DNA from: an uncultured Clostridia bacterium | Lineage (GTDB): Bacteria; Bacillota; Clostridia; Oscillospirales; Acutalibacteraceae | NCBI GenBank assembly: GCA_937880805.1 | Contig: CALGRR010000011.1 | Location: 1-16,277, forward strand | Direction of reading: 5' to 3' | Length of the DNA: 16,277 nt | Part shown: positions 6,218-14,970 of the stretch, piece after piece | Layout of the letters: each line of letters opens with the position of its first letter | How positions within the stretch are numbered: position 1 is the stretch's first letter | Made by a program: the position numbers and the translations under genes | Notes under the pieces: model-generated | What the model was told of the DNA's origin: nothing | The model's input: only the letters and a program-made list of their open reading frames with translations | Database searches by the model: none

Positions 6218-8629
6218 ATGAAAAACCTTAAAAAGAAAGCATTCAATCTTGTGGGAAAGGTTGTTAATAAGGTTATTGCCTCAACCTCGCAGGATACCTC
6301 GGAATATGCCAACGACAGCTATCAGCCCAACGAAGAAATGAAGGCTCTTTGCAGGGCGGTTGGTGCAGAGGGCATTGTTATGCTCAAAAACGATAATTCG
6401 GTTTTGCCGATTGCCGAGAATAAAACCGTTTCTGTTTTCGGCAGAGTGCAGAATGATTGGTTTTATGTTGGCTACGGCTCAGGCGGCGATGTTAATGCTC
6501 CCTATAAAATCGGATTTATGCAGGGACTCGCAGATGCAGGTATTAATGTTAACAAGAATCTTGCTGAAATATACGAAAAATGGTGCAGGGAAAATCCCGT
6601 TGATGACGGCTTCTGGGGTCATTGGCCTATGTGCTATGACGAAATGCCCGTAAGCCGTGAGCTTGCAAGAGAGGCATCAAAGAATTCCGATACGGCGATT
6701 GTAATTATCGGCAGAGCAGCAGGCGAGGACAGAGAAAACAAGCTCGAAAAAGGCAGCTATTATCTTACCGATGAAGAAATAATGATGCTCGACAGCGTAA
6801 CGGGCGAATTCCGCGAGGTTGTTGTGCTTCTCAACTGCGGCAGCATAATGGATATGTCAAAAATCGAATCCTACGGCAGCAGAATTTCTTCCATTCTTTA
6901 TGTATGGCAAAGCGGTATGGAAAGCGGAAATGCAGTTGCCGATGTTCTTTCGGGCAAGGTTTCGCCGAGTGGCAAGCTGACCGATACAATCGCAATTAAC
7001 TATAATGATTATCCCTCAAGCGATTCCTTCGGAAACAAGGATTTCAACTGCTATAAAGAAGATATTTATGTTGGCTACAGATATTTTGAAACCTTTGCGA
7101 AGGACAGAGTTCTCTATCCCTTCGGCTTCGGTTTAAGCTATACCGATTTTGAAATAACAGTTGAAAAATGCATATACGCAAATGACTGCCTTTATGTCTA
7201 TACAAATGTAAAAAATGTTGGCTATAAAGCAGGCAAAGAGGTTGTTCAGGCTTATTTTGAGGCACCTTGCGGCAAGCTCGGCAAGCCCTCACGCTCGCTT
7301 CTTGCCTTCGGCAAAACAAGAGAGCTTCAGCCCGGTGAAAGCGATAAAATGGCATTTGAGCTTTCAGTTAAGCGAATGGCATCATATGATGACGAAACCA
7401 ATTTTGCCTATGTTCTCGAAAAGGGACTTTATAAAATCTATGTTGGCTCGGATGTCCGTTCGGCAAAGCTTTGCTGTGAATATGAGCAGGCGAAGAGCGA
7501 GATAGTTGAAAGGCTTTCACAGACTGCCGCACCCAAAGAAAGCTTTGACCGCCTCAAGGCTGATGAAAACGGAAGAAAGAGCTGGCAGAGCGTTACAACC
7601 GCAAAATACGATTTAAAACAGATTATTCTTAATTCTCTTCCCGAAGCAACACCCTCGGAAGGCAGATTCTATCTTCTTCGAGATGTTAAAGAGGGCAGAA
7701 TAACAATGCAGCAGTTTGTTTCGCAGCTTTCAAATGATGAGCTTGAAGCAATCAGCAGAGGCGACTACATAATGGGCAGTCCCCTCGGTGCACCGGGCAA
7801 TGCGGGCGTTTTCGGCGGAGTTCTTCCGTCGCTTCGTCAGAAGGGTGTGCCGCCCGTAACAACAACCGACGGCCCCTCGGGCATCCGTCTGAAGCAGCGT
7901 TCATCGCTTCTCCCCATAGGCACGGAGCTTGCCTGCTCGTGGAATACAAAGCTTGTAAAAGACCTTTATTATCAGGTTGGTCTTGAAATGAAAGATCACG
8001 GCTCAGATGTGCTTCTTGCACCGGGTATGAATATCCACAGAAATCCGCTTTGCGGCAGAAACTTTGAATATTTCTCAGAAGATCCCGTAGTAACGGGTCT
8101 TATGGCATCGGCGGTTGTAAGCGGAATCCAGAAGGCGGGCGTTTCGGCTTGTCCCAAGCATTTCGCCTGCAATAATCAGGAAACCAACAGAACACATAAC
8201 GATTCAAGAGTTTCCGAAAGAGCCTTGCGTGAGATTTATCTCAAGGGCTTTGAAATCTGCGTAAAAACCGCACAGCCGTGGAATATAATGACATCATATA
8301 ACAAGATTAACGGTGTCTGGGGTCATTATCATTATGAGCTTTGCGAAAGAATTCTGCGAAAGGAATGGGGATATAAAGGCTGCGTTATGACCGATTGGTG
8401 GATGCGTTCATCAAAATCACCCGAATTCCCCGAAATGTGCGATCAGGCTTACAGAGTAAGAGCAGGTGTTAACGTGCTTATGCCCGGCGGCGGAAGAGTA
8501 AATAAGAAAAAGCCCGACGGCACTTTGCTTAAAACTCTCGGTCAGCCAAACGGCATAACTCTGGGCGAGCTTCAGAAGAATGCTGCCGATATTCTTAATT
8601 TTGTAATCAACAGCAGTGCAATGAAATAA
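6218..8629 (+). CDS. Glycoside hydrolase family 3 (beta-glucosidase-like) with reversed domain order
   Basis: An 803-residue GH3 enzyme, expected to release sugars from the non-reducing end of beta-linked oligosaccharides. The domains are in the order opposite to most GH3s. The GH3 C-terminal alpha/beta domain comes first (GAEGIVMLKNDNSVLPI near 48, continuing to about 300, with AGEDREN holding Glu170 as candidate acid/base). A fibronectin-III-like domain follows (about 310-425). The (beta/alpha)8 domain comes last, with TTDGPSGIR (Asp551), GRNFEYFSEDP, KHF (Lys647-His648) and VMTDWW with Asp726 as the expected nucleophile. This reversed layout is known from Ruminococcus albus and Butyrivibrio beta-glucosidases. 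There is no signal peptide, so it probably acts on imported oligosaccharides. The start is set by the promoter; the ribosome site (GGATG) is weak. The exact substrate (glucoside, xyloside, arabinoside) is not determinable. Confidence 0.92.
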   Translation: MKNLKKKAFNLVGKVVNKVIASTSQDTSEYANDSYQPNEEMKALCRAVGAEGIVMLKNDNSVLPIAENKTVSVFGRVQNDWFYVGYGSGGDVNAPYKIGFMQGLADAGINVNKNLAEIYEKWCRENPVDDGFWGHWPMCYDEMPVSRELAREASKNSDTAIVIIGRAAGEDRENKLEKGSYYLTDEEIMMLDSVTGEFREVVVLLNCGSIMDMSKIESYGSRISSILYVWQSGMESGNAVADVLSGKVSPSGKLTDTIAINYNDYPSSDSFGNKDFNCYKEDIYVGYRYFETFAKDRVLYPFGFGLSYTDFEITVEKCIYANDCLYVYTNVKNVGYKAGKEVVQAYFEAPCGKLGKPSRSLLAFGKTRELQPGESDKMAFELSVKRMASYDDETNFAYVLEKGLYKIYVGSDVRSAKLCCEYEQAKSEIVERLSQTAAPKESFDRLKADENGRKSWQSVTTAKYDLKQIILNSLPEATPSEGRFYLLRDVKEGRITMQQFVSQLSNDELEAISRGDYIMGSPLGAPGNAGVFGGVLPSLRQKGVPPVTTTDGPSGIRLKQRSSLLPIGTELACSWNTKLVKDLYYQVGLEMKDHGSDVLLAPGMNIHRNPLCGRNFEYFSEDPVVTGLMASAVVSGIQKAGVSACPKHFACNNQETNRTHNDSRVSERALREIYLKGFEICVKTAQPWNIMTSYNKINGVWGHYHYELCERILRKEWGYKGCVMTDWWMRSSKSPEFPEMCDQAYRVRAGVNVLMPGGGRVNKKKPDGTLLKTLGQPNGITLGELQKNAADILNFVINSSAMK

Positions 8630-8637
8630 AACAAGAA

Positions 8638-8676
8638 AAGCGATGTAAAGTTAAAACACTTTACATCGCTTAATTT
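8638..8676. terminator. Bidirectional terminator between GH3 and the his operon
   Basis: A perfect 13-base inverted repeat (AAGCGATGTAAAG at 8638-8650 with 8659-8671) with an 8-base loop. T-rich sequence follows on the + strand (8671-8682), and on the - strand T-rich sequence follows the left arm. It lies between the GH3 stop (8629) and the hisIE stop (8681), so it serves both converging units. Confidence 0.9.
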
Positions 8677-8680
8677 GTTT

Positions 8681-9316
8681 TTACTGCATTTTTTCCTGCT
8701 TAACCTTATGGTCAACTATGTGACGCTTTGCAAGCTCTGCGGTAACCTCGTCAATGCTGATGCCCATTTCAATCATCATAACAGTTATATGATAGAGCAA
8801 ATCGGCAATTTCATAAACAGTTTCCGCCTTATCGCCGCCCTTTGCTCCGATAATAACCTCGGTGCATTCTTCGCCAACCTTTTTGAGGATTTTATCAATG
8901 CCTTTCTCGAAAAGATAGGTTGTGTATGAGCCTTCTTTTTTCTCAATCTTTCTGCCAACAAGCATCTGATAAAGACTTTCGTATGAAAACTCTTCCTGCC
9001 CGCTTGTTACAATATCCTCAAAGAAACAGCTTTCGCTGCCCGTGTGGCAGGCGGGGCCCGCTTTGATAACCTCAATAAGCAGAGTATCCTTATCGCAATC
9101 TGTGCGGATTGAAACAACCTGCTGGGTATTGCCCGAGGTTTCACCCTTACGCCATAAGCATTTGCGGCTGCGTGAATAGAAGCAGGTTTTGCCTTCTTTC
9201 ATCGTTATATCAAGGCTTTCTGCATTCATATATGCAAGCATAAGCACTTTCTTTGTGCGGAAATCCTGAACTATTGCAGGAATAAGTCCGTCGCTGTTAT
9301 ATTTAAGTTCAACCAT
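8681..9316 (-). CDS. hisIE: Bifunctional phosphoribosyl-AMP cyclohydrolase / phosphoribosyl-ATP pyrophosphatase HisIE
   Basis: Carries out steps 2 and 3 of histidine synthesis in the cytoplasm: PR-ATP is hydrolysed to PR-AMP and its ring is then opened. Of 211 residues, about 1-105 form the cyclohydrolase domain, with WRKGETSGNTQ, a DCDKDTLL metal-binding motif and GPACHTGSESCF supplying zinc and magnesium ligands. About 113-205 form the all-alpha pyrophosphatase domain with KKVGEECTEVIIGAK and YEIADLLYH acidic helices. It is the last gene of the operon; its start is two bases after the hisF stop, so translation is probably coupled. A terminator hairpin begins right after its stop codon. Full length and intact. 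Confidence 0.97.
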   Translation of the reverse strand: MVELKYNSDGLIPAIVQDFRTKKVLMLAYMNAESLDITMKEGKTCFYSRSRKCLWRKGETSGNTQQVVSIRTDCDKDTLLIEVIKAGPACHTGSESCFFEDIVTSGQEEFSYESLYQMLVGRKIEKKEGSYTTYLFEKGIDKILKKVGEECTEVIIGAKGGDKAETVYEIADLLYHITVMMIEMGISIDEVTAELAKRHIVDHKVKQEKMQ

Positions 9317-9318
9317 TT

Positions 9319-10074
9319 TTATATCCTCATCTCTATGTTGTTATCGTTAAGGTAACGCTTCAAATCCATAATATTGACTTCCTTGAAGTGGAAAATCGAA
9401 GCGGCAAGGCCTGCATCTGCACAGCCTGCTTTGAAAAGGTCAAGAAAATCTTCCTTCTTTCCCGCACCGCCGCTTGCAATAACGGGAATTGAAACAAGGT
9501 CGCTGATTTTCTGAAGCATTTCAAGGTCAAAGCCCTGCTTGACTCCGTCTGTATCAATGCTGTTAACAACAAGCTCGCCCGCACCGTTGTTTTCGCCCAT
9601 CTTTGCCCATTCAAGAGCATCAATGCCCGTATCAATTCTGCCGCCCTTGCTGAAAATATGGAATGAGCCGTCAACTCTTTTGATATCCATTGAAAGCACA
9701 ACGCATTGGTCGCCGTATTTCTTTGCAGCCTTTTCAATGATTGAAGGGTCTTTTATTGCACCCGAATTTACCGAAACCTTATCTGCACCGCATTTGAGCA
9801 CTCTGTCAAAATCCTCAAGAGTGTTGATGCCGCCGCCAACAGTTAACGGAATAAATATTTCGCTTGCAACCTGAGTGAGAGCGTCTGTAAAAAGTGCTCT
9901 GCCCTCAAATGAAGCGGTTATATCATAAAAAACAAGCTCATCCGCACCGCTGTCGTTATAGAAATGAGCAAGCTCAACGGGTGATGCAACATCCTGAATA
10001 CCTTCAAAATTAACGCCTTTAACAACTCTGCCGTTTCTTACATCAAGGCAGGGGATAATTCTTTTTGTAATCAT
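9319..10074 (-). CDS. hisF: Imidazole glycerol phosphate synthase, cyclase subunit HisF
   Basis: The (beta/alpha)8 cyclase that uses ammonia delivered by HisH to convert PRFAR into imidazole glycerol phosphate and AICAR. The 251-residue product begins IIPCLDVRNGRVVKGVNF with catalytic Asp11; the second catalytic aspartate is Asp130 in VVLSMDIKR. The phosphate-binding repeats TVGGGI (near 78-83) and VIASGGAG are both present. It overlaps hisA by four bases (ATGA) and is followed two bases later by hisIE. Its partner hisH lies two genes upstream in the same operon. Intact. Confidence 0.97.
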   Translation of the reverse strand: MITKRIIPCLDVRNGRVVKGVNFEGIQDVASPVELAHFYNDSGADELVFYDITASFEGRALFTDALTQVASEIFIPLTVGGGINTLEDFDRVLKCGADKVSVNSGAIKDPSIIEKAAKKYGDQCVVLSMDIKRVDGSFHIFSKGGRIDTGIDALEWAKMGENNGAGELVVNSIDTDGVKQGFDLEMLQKISDLVSIPVIASGGAGKKEDFLDLFKAGCADAGLAASIFHFKEVNIMDLKRYLNDNNIEMRI

Positions 10075-10793
10075 TTTGCACCTCCTGCGGCTTCAAGCAC
10101 TTCTTTAAGGTCAAGCTTGCCTTCATAAACCGCCTTGCCCACTATTGCACCGTATATGCCCATATCGGAAAGGGTTTTTATTTCATCAATAAAGGTTATG
10201 CCGCCCGAGGCAACAATATCAAGACCTTTTATTTTGCTGAGCTCTTCGTATATTTCAAGATTTGTGCCCGAAAGCATACCGTCTTTTGAAATATCTGTGT
10301 AAATAACGGTTGCAACGCCGCTGTCACGAAGCTTTTTACAGAATTCAACGGAATTTACCGTTGTTGTTTCAAGCCAGCCGTTAACGGCAACAAGGCCGTT
10401 TTTTGCATCAACGCCAACCGCTATTGCATTGCCGTATTCTTTAACGGCCTCCTCAACAAACGGATAATTCCTTACCGCTGCCGTGCCGAGAATAACTCTT
10501 TTGACACCGAGCGAAAGATAATCCTCAATCCTCTTCATATCACGGATTCCTCCGCCTACTTCAATGAGGAGGTCTTTTATTTTTGCGGCTTCCTTGATGG
10601 CATCAAAATTAACGGGAGTGCCGTCTTTTGCACCGTCAAGGTCAACCATATGCAGGTTTGTTGCACCTGCTTTCATAAATTCCTTTGCCATTTCGGCGGG
10701 AGAATCGGCATAAATCTTAACATTGGCATAATCGCCCTTTGTCAGTCTTACCACCTTGCCGCCGAGAATGTCGGTTGCGGGAAATATCTGCAT
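10071..10793 (-). CDS. hisA: ProFAR isomerase HisA
   Basis: Isomerises ProFAR to PRFAR, the HisH/HisF substrate. It is a 240-residue (beta/alpha)8 barrel with catalytic Asp8 in FPATDILGGKVVRL, the half-barrel repeat VGGGIRD near 79-85, the second catalytic Asp129 in VGVDAKNG and a phosphate site in IVASGGI. The ATDILGGK start differs slightly from the more usual AIDLxxGK but keeps the aspartate. A 13-base gap follows hisH and holds a GGAG ribosome site; its stop overlaps the hisF start by four bases. Intact. Confidence 0.97.
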   Translation of the reverse strand: MQIFPATDILGGKVVRLTKGDYANVKIYADSPAEMAKEFMKAGATNLHMVDLDGAKDGTPVNFDAIKEAAKIKDLLIEVGGGIRDMKRIEDYLSLGVKRVILGTAAVRNYPFVEEAVKEYGNAIAVGVDAKNGLVAVNGWLETTTVNSVEFCKKLRDSGVATVIYTDISKDGMLSGTNLEIYEELSKIKGLDIVASGGITFIDEIKTLSDMGIYGAIVGKAVYEGKLDLKEVLEAAGGAK

Positions 10794-10806
10794 ATATTAA
10801 TTCTCC

Positions 10807-11415
10807 TTATAACTCTGAGAATGCCTTTAAAAGAGCAAGACCCTTTGCTCCGCTTTTTTCGGGGTGGAACTGCATTCCGTAAACACTTCCGCTTTTAACT
10901 ATAGCGGGCACGGCAACGCCGTATTCCGCAAAAGCAAGAGTGTTTTCAATGCAGTTTTTTGCATAGAAGGAGTGCACGAAATACATATAGTCGCCCGGCT
11001 CAATATATTTGAATATCGGGTCTGCCTTTGCAAGATTGAGTTTGTTCCAGCCCATATGAGGAATCTTAAGCTCTGCGGGTATCTGACCTTCAAGAGGGCC
11101 AACATAGCCCTTGATAAGCCCTAAACCGATATGTGAGCCGTATTCAAAGCTTTTTTCAAAAAGAAGCTGCATACCCAGGCAAATGCCGAGAATGGGCTTG
11201 CCTTGCGATGCAAGGTCCTTTATAAGGTCAGCCATTCCGCAGTCACGGAGCTTTTTTGCGGCATCGCCGAAGGCTCCCACACCGGGAAGTATTATCTTAT
11301 CCGCAGCAATTATTTCTTCCTTATCGCTTGTTATTTTACACTCAATGCCGAGGCTTTTGAGCGAGGATGAAAGCGAAAAAAGATTGCCGCAGCCATAGTC
11401 GATTATTGCAATCAT
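10807..11415 (-). CDS. hisH: Imidazole glycerol phosphate synthase, glutaminase subunit HisH
   Basis: A class I glutamine amidotransferase that makes ammonia for HisF. The 202-residue product has the complete triad: Cys79 in ILGICLGMQLLFE, and His184 and Glu186 in GMQFHPEKSG. The N-terminal IDYGCGNLFSL and the PGVGAFG oxyanion motif (near 44-50) are as expected. Its start codon shares one base with the hisB stop (TAATG), a typical translational-coupling join. Full length. Confidence 0.97.
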   Translation of the reverse strand: MIAIIDYGCGNLFSLSSSLKSLGIECKITSDKEEIIAADKIILPGVGAFGDAAKKLRDCGMADLIKDLASQGKPILGICLGMQLLFEKSFEYGSHIGLGLIKGYVGPLEGQIPAELKIPHMGWNKLNLAKADPIFKYIEPGDYMYFVHSFYAKNCIENTLAFAEYGVAVPAIVKSGSVYGMQFHPEKSGAKGLALLKAFSEL

Positions 11416-12002
11416 TACAGAAGTCCTTTCGTTGAGGGAATTTCACCGCCGAGGGTTTTATCTTCAAAAACAGCCTTGCAGAGTGCTCTTGAAACGGATT
11501 TGAAAATTCCTTCAATTATGTGGTGGCTGTTTTTGCCGTAGAATTGTTTGATATGAAGAGTAACATCGCTGTTGCGAACGAATGAAATAAAGAACTCTTC
11601 AACAAGCTCCGTATCCATTCCGCCAACAGCGGGGGTGGGGATTGAAACATCATAGTTGAGATATGCTCTGCCGCTTATGTCAACGCTTGCAAGAATAAGA
11701 GTTTCATCCATCGGAAGAACTATGCTTCCGTAGCGTGAAATGCCTCTCTTTTCGCCAACGGCCTTTGCGAATGCCTGACCGAGAACAATGCCCACATCCT
11801 CAACCGTGTGGTGATAGTCAACGTGAGTATCGCCAACGCATTTAACCTTTAAATCCATTCTGCCGTGGCGAGCGAAAAGCTCCAGCATATGGTCAAGAAA
11901 ACCGCAGCCCGTATCAATTTCGCTTTTGCCCGTGCCGTCAAGGTCGAGCCAGAGGTCTATATCTGTTTCGTTAGTTTTTCTTTTAATGGCAGCTTCTCTC
12001 AT
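11415..12002 (-). CDS. hisB: Imidazoleglycerol-phosphate dehydratase HisB (monofunctional)
   Basis: Dehydrates imidazole glycerol phosphate to imidazole acetol phosphate, using manganese. The 195-residue length is that of the dehydratase alone; the N-terminal histidinol-phosphatase domain found in E. coli HisB is absent. Metal-binding motifs are GFLDHMLELFARHG, DYHHTVEDVGIVLGQA and NSHHIIEGIFKSVSRAL. It overlaps hisC by four bases and hisH by one. Intact. Confidence 0.97.
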   Translation of the reverse strand: MREAAIKRKTNETDIDLWLDLDGTGKSEIDTGCGFLDHMLELFARHGRMDLKVKCVGDTHVDYHHTVEDVGIVLGQAFAKAVGEKRGISRYGSIVLPMDETLILASVDISGRAYLNYDVSIPTPAVGGMDTELVEEFFISFVRNSDVTLHIKQFYGKNSHHIIEGIFKSVSRALCKAVFEDKTLGGEIPSTKGLL

Positions 12003-13063
12003 TCCGATGCCTCCAATATTTCTTTAAGGGTATTAACAAGCGTCTGCATATCTTCTGCAGAGCCAACGGTTATTCTTAAATAGTTATCGATTTTCGGTTT
12101 GTTGAAATAACGGATAAGAATTCCTTTTTCGCGAAGTTTTGCGGCAATTTCGCGGGCAGGCATTTTATCGCTGCTTGCGAAAATGAAGTTGGATTTTGAA
12201 TTTGTGCAGGTGAAGCCGAGTTCACGAAGCTGTGCCGTAACCTTTTCTCTGATTTTAACAATCTGCGAGATTTTGTCGTCATAATATTCATTATCGGCAA
12301 TAGCCGCCGCAGCAGCCTTGACCGAAAGAGTGTTTATGTTATAGGGGTTAAATGAAAATTTAAGCTTGTTCAAATCGGCAATAAGCTCCTTTGAGCCGAT
12401 GCCGAAGCCCACACGCAAGCCTGCAAGAGAATGGCTTTTTGAGAAGGTGCGGGTAACAAGCAGATTGTTATATTTTTTAACAAGCTCCATACAGCTTTCA
12501 CCGCAGAATGCCATATAAGCCTCGTCCATAATAACAACGTTATCGGGGTTTGATGAAACGATTTTTTCAACCTCATCAAATGTGAGAGTTAAACCCGTTG
12601 GGGCATTGGGATTGGCAATAACAATATTTTTACCCTTGCCGATATAATCGCTTGCATCAATGGAAAAATCGTCTTTAAGAGGTATCTGTTCAAGCTCAAC
12701 TCCGAAAATATCGGCATAAACGGGATAAAAACCGTAGGATATTTCGGGGCAGCAAAGCCTGCCGCCTCTGCCGCAAAAGCCCATAATCGCAAATGCAAGC
12801 ACGTCATCCGAGCCGTTGCCGCAGAAAACCATATCGGGGGTAACATCAAACTGCTCCGCTATGGCATTGCAAAGCTCTTTGAGCTCGGGGTCCGAATAAA
12901 GATTGAGCTTGTTTATAACGTCATCGTTCAGAACTTCCCTTACCTTCGGTGAAGGCGGAAAGGGTGACTCGTTTGTGTTGAGTTTTATAACCTTAACATT
13001 AACCTGCTCACCGGGAACATAGGGAACAAGGGTGTCATAATTTTTTGAAAGGAATCTGCTCAT
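11999..13063 (-). CDS. hisC: Histidinol-phosphate aminotransferase HisC
   Basis: A PLP-dependent fold-type I aminotransferase that converts imidazole acetol phosphate to histidinol phosphate using glutamate. The 354-residue product has the N-terminal LNTNESPFPPSP motif, a GNGSDD cofactor-phosphate loop (82-87), NPNAPTG (151-157), DEAY (180-183), and the PLP lysine Lys209 in TFSKSHSLAGLRVGF. It starts nine bases after hisD and overlaps hisB by four bases. Operon position supports HisC over other aminotransferases of the family. Confidence 0.97.
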   Translation of the reverse strand: MSRFLSKNYDTLVPYVPGEQVNVKVIKLNTNESPFPPSPKVREVLNDDVINKLNLYSDPELKELCNAIAEQFDVTPDMVFCGNGSDDVLAFAIMGFCGRGGRLCCPEISYGFYPVYADIFGVELEQIPLKDDFSIDASDYIGKGKNIVIANPNAPTGLTLTFDEVEKIVSSNPDNVVIMDEAYMAFCGESCMELVKKYNNLLVTRTFSKSHSLAGLRVGFGIGSKELIADLNKLKFSFNPYNINTLSVKAAAAAIADNEYYDDKISQIVKIREKVTAQLRELGFTCTNSKSNFIFASSDKMPAREIAAKLREKGILIRYFNKPKIDNYLRITVGSAEDMQTLVNTLKEILEASE

Positions 13064-13072
13064 TGGTTCACC

Positions 13073-14350
13073 TTATTTCTCAAATCTGATTGCGGCACTC
13101 TTGCCGTGTGCCTGCAAGCCCTCACGGTTTGCAAAAAGAACAATATTATCCTTAACGCCTTCAAGTGCCTCACGGGTGTAATATATATACTGCGATTTCT
13201 TAACAAAATCGTCAACCGAAAGGGGAGAGCTGAATCTTGCCGTGCCCGAGGTGGGAAGAGTATGATTTGTGCCTGCAAGATAATCGCCCAATGCCTCGGG
13301 AGTGTTTTTGCCGAGGAAAATTGAACCCGCATTCTTTATTTTATCGAGAAGAGCAAAGGGCTCGTCAACACAAACCTCAAGATGCTCGGGAGCAATTTCG
13401 TTTGCAATTTTAATTCCCTGCTCAAGATTTTGTGCAATAATGATTTTGCCGTTAGTATCAATCGAAGCTCTTGCAATTTCTTCTCTGGAAAGAAGGGGAA
13501 TCTGCTTTTCAAGCTCTTCGCTTACGGCATATGCAAGCTCCTTGCTGTCTGTAACGAGAACAGCACTTGCGAGCTTATCGTGTTCAGCCTGAGAAAGAAG
13601 GTCAGCCGCAACATAAACAGGGTTGCAGGTGCCGTCTGCAAGCACAAGAATTTCGCTCGGGCCCGCAATCATATCAATATCAACAAGTCCGTAGAGCATT
13701 CTTTTTGCCGTTGCAACAAAAACATTGCCGGGGCCAACTACCTTGTCTGCCTTGGGAACGCTTTCCGTGCCGTATGCAAGGGCGGCAACAGCCTGTGCAC
13801 CGCCGGTTTTGATTATTGTATCAACTCCTGCAATTTTTGCGGCACAAAGAATTGCCGAGGGAATATTGCCGTTTTTATCGGGCGGGGTAACCATTATTAT
13901 TTCGCTTACGCCTGCAATTTTAGCGGGGATGGCATTCATAAGAACGGTTGAAGGGTAGCTTGCGGTGCCGCCGGGCACATAGATGCCCACCTTTTCAATC
14001 GGTGTTATCTTCTGACCCGAAACAGTGCCGTTTTCGCCCTTTATTTCAAAGCCTTTACGAAGTTGCTTTTCGTGGAAAGCCCAGATGTTTTTCTTTGCAA
14101 GCTCAAGAGTTTCAATGAGTGCCTTATCCTCATTTTCATAAGCCGCATCAATTTCTTCCTGAGTTACACGGAGATTTTTAATATCTGCTTTATCAAATTT
14201 AAGGCTGTATTCCTTGAGTGCCTTGTCGCCGTTTTCACGAACATTTTTAATAATATCCGCAACAATGGCTTCAACGCCGCTTTCAAGCTTTATATCACGG
14301 GTGAGAATATCCGCTTTTTCGGCATTCTCTATGTTAATTATTTTAATCAT
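13073..14350 (-). CDS. hisD: Histidinol dehydrogenase HisD
   Basis: Zinc enzyme performing the last two NAD-dependent oxidations, histidinol to histidine. The 425-residue product has the usual length. Motifs are GIYVPGGTASYPSTVLMNAIPAKIAG, GGAQAVAALAYGT, the family signature DMIAGPSEILVLAD, the zinc and catalytic SQAEHD (Gln and His ligands), the EAL.DYLAGTNHTLPTSG segment containing the zinc Asp, and the C-terminal AHGKSA histidine. Its start overlaps the hisG stop by four bases. Intact. Confidence 0.98.
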   Translation of the reverse strand: MIKIINIENAEKADILTRDIKLESGVEAIVADIIKNVRENGDKALKEYSLKFDKADIKNLRVTQEEIDAAYENEDKALIETLELAKKNIWAFHEKQLRKGFEIKGENGTVSGQKITPIEKVGIYVPGGTASYPSTVLMNAIPAKIAGVSEIIMVTPPDKNGNIPSAILCAAKIAGVDTIIKTGGAQAVAALAYGTESVPKADKVVGPGNVFVATAKRMLYGLVDIDMIAGPSEILVLADGTCNPVYVAADLLSQAEHDKLASAVLVTDSKELAYAVSEELEKQIPLLSREEIARASIDTNGKIIIAQNLEQGIKIANEIAPEHLEVCVDEPFALLDKIKNAGSIFLGKNTPEALGDYLAGTNHTLPTSGTARFSSPLSVDDFVKKSQYIYYTREALEGVKDNIVLFANREGLQAHGKSAAIRFEK

Positions 14351-14970
14351 TTTGCTAACTCCTTTTTGAGCTTTTCGATAAGGTTTTCAATATCGGAGCT
14401 TTTGAATTTATATGATGATTTGTTTGCAATGAGTCTTGCACTGATGGGCATAATCTTTTCATATACCCTGAGGTTGTTTTCTTCAAGCGTTTTGCCCGAT
14501 TCAACAATATCAACAATAACATCGGAAAGACCGAGAATTGGAGCAATTTCGATTGAACCGTTAAGCTTGATTATTTCGATTTCACGGTTGATTGAAATAT
14601 AATAATCTTTTGCGATGTTAACGAATTTTGTGGCAACCCTCAAGGGTCTGTCAAAATCCTCAACATAATCGTTGGGTGCGGCAACGCACATATTACACTT
14701 GCCGAGACCCAGATCAAGAAGCTCATATATATCAAATTTTTCTTCTTCGAGAATATCTTTTCCAACAACGCCTATGTCGGCAGCACCGTGGGCAATATAA
14801 ATCGCAACATCCGAAGGCTTTACAAGAAGATAACGCACCCCGTTTTCTTTATTTTCAAAAACAAGCTTTCTGTTATCGCTGTAGATTTCGCTGCAATCGT
14901 AGCCGATTGAAGCAAAAAGCTCATAAACCTTATCGCCGAGTCTGCCCTTGGGCAAAGCTATGTTCAGCAT
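14347..14970 (-). CDS. hisG: ATP phosphoribosyltransferase, short form HisG(S)
   Basis: First step of the pathway: ATP plus PRPP gives phosphoribosyl-ATP. At 207 residues it is the short form, which lacks the C-terminal histidine-binding ACT-like domain and requires HisZ for activity and feedback inhibition; hisZ is the adjacent upstream gene and overlaps it by seven bases. Motifs are IALPKGRLGDKVYELF at the N-terminus, HGAADIGVVGKDIL in the middle and the PRPP-binding segment ending in LSDVIVDIVESGKTLEENNL. Full length for this form. Confidence 0.97.
   Translation of the reverse strand: MLNIALPKGRLGDKVYELFASIGYDCSEIYSDNRKLVFENKENGVRYLLVKPSDVAIYIAHGAADIGVVGKDILEEEKFDIYELLDLGLGKCNMCVAAPNDYVEDFDRPLRVATKFVNIAKDYYISINREIEIIKLNGSIEIAPILGLSDVIVDIVESGKTLEENNLRVYEKIMPISARLIANKSSYKFKSSDIENLIEKLKKELAK

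Noticed and set aside
13382..13951. 189-codon open frame on the + strand inside hisD
   Set aside because: It is fully antisense to an intact hisD, is rich in Cys and Asn as expected for a shadow frame, and has no ribosome site or recognisable domain.
14063..14602. 179-codon open frame on the + strand across the hisD/hisG join
   Set aside because: Antisense to two confidently identified genes and with no family resemblance; a shadow of their codon usage.
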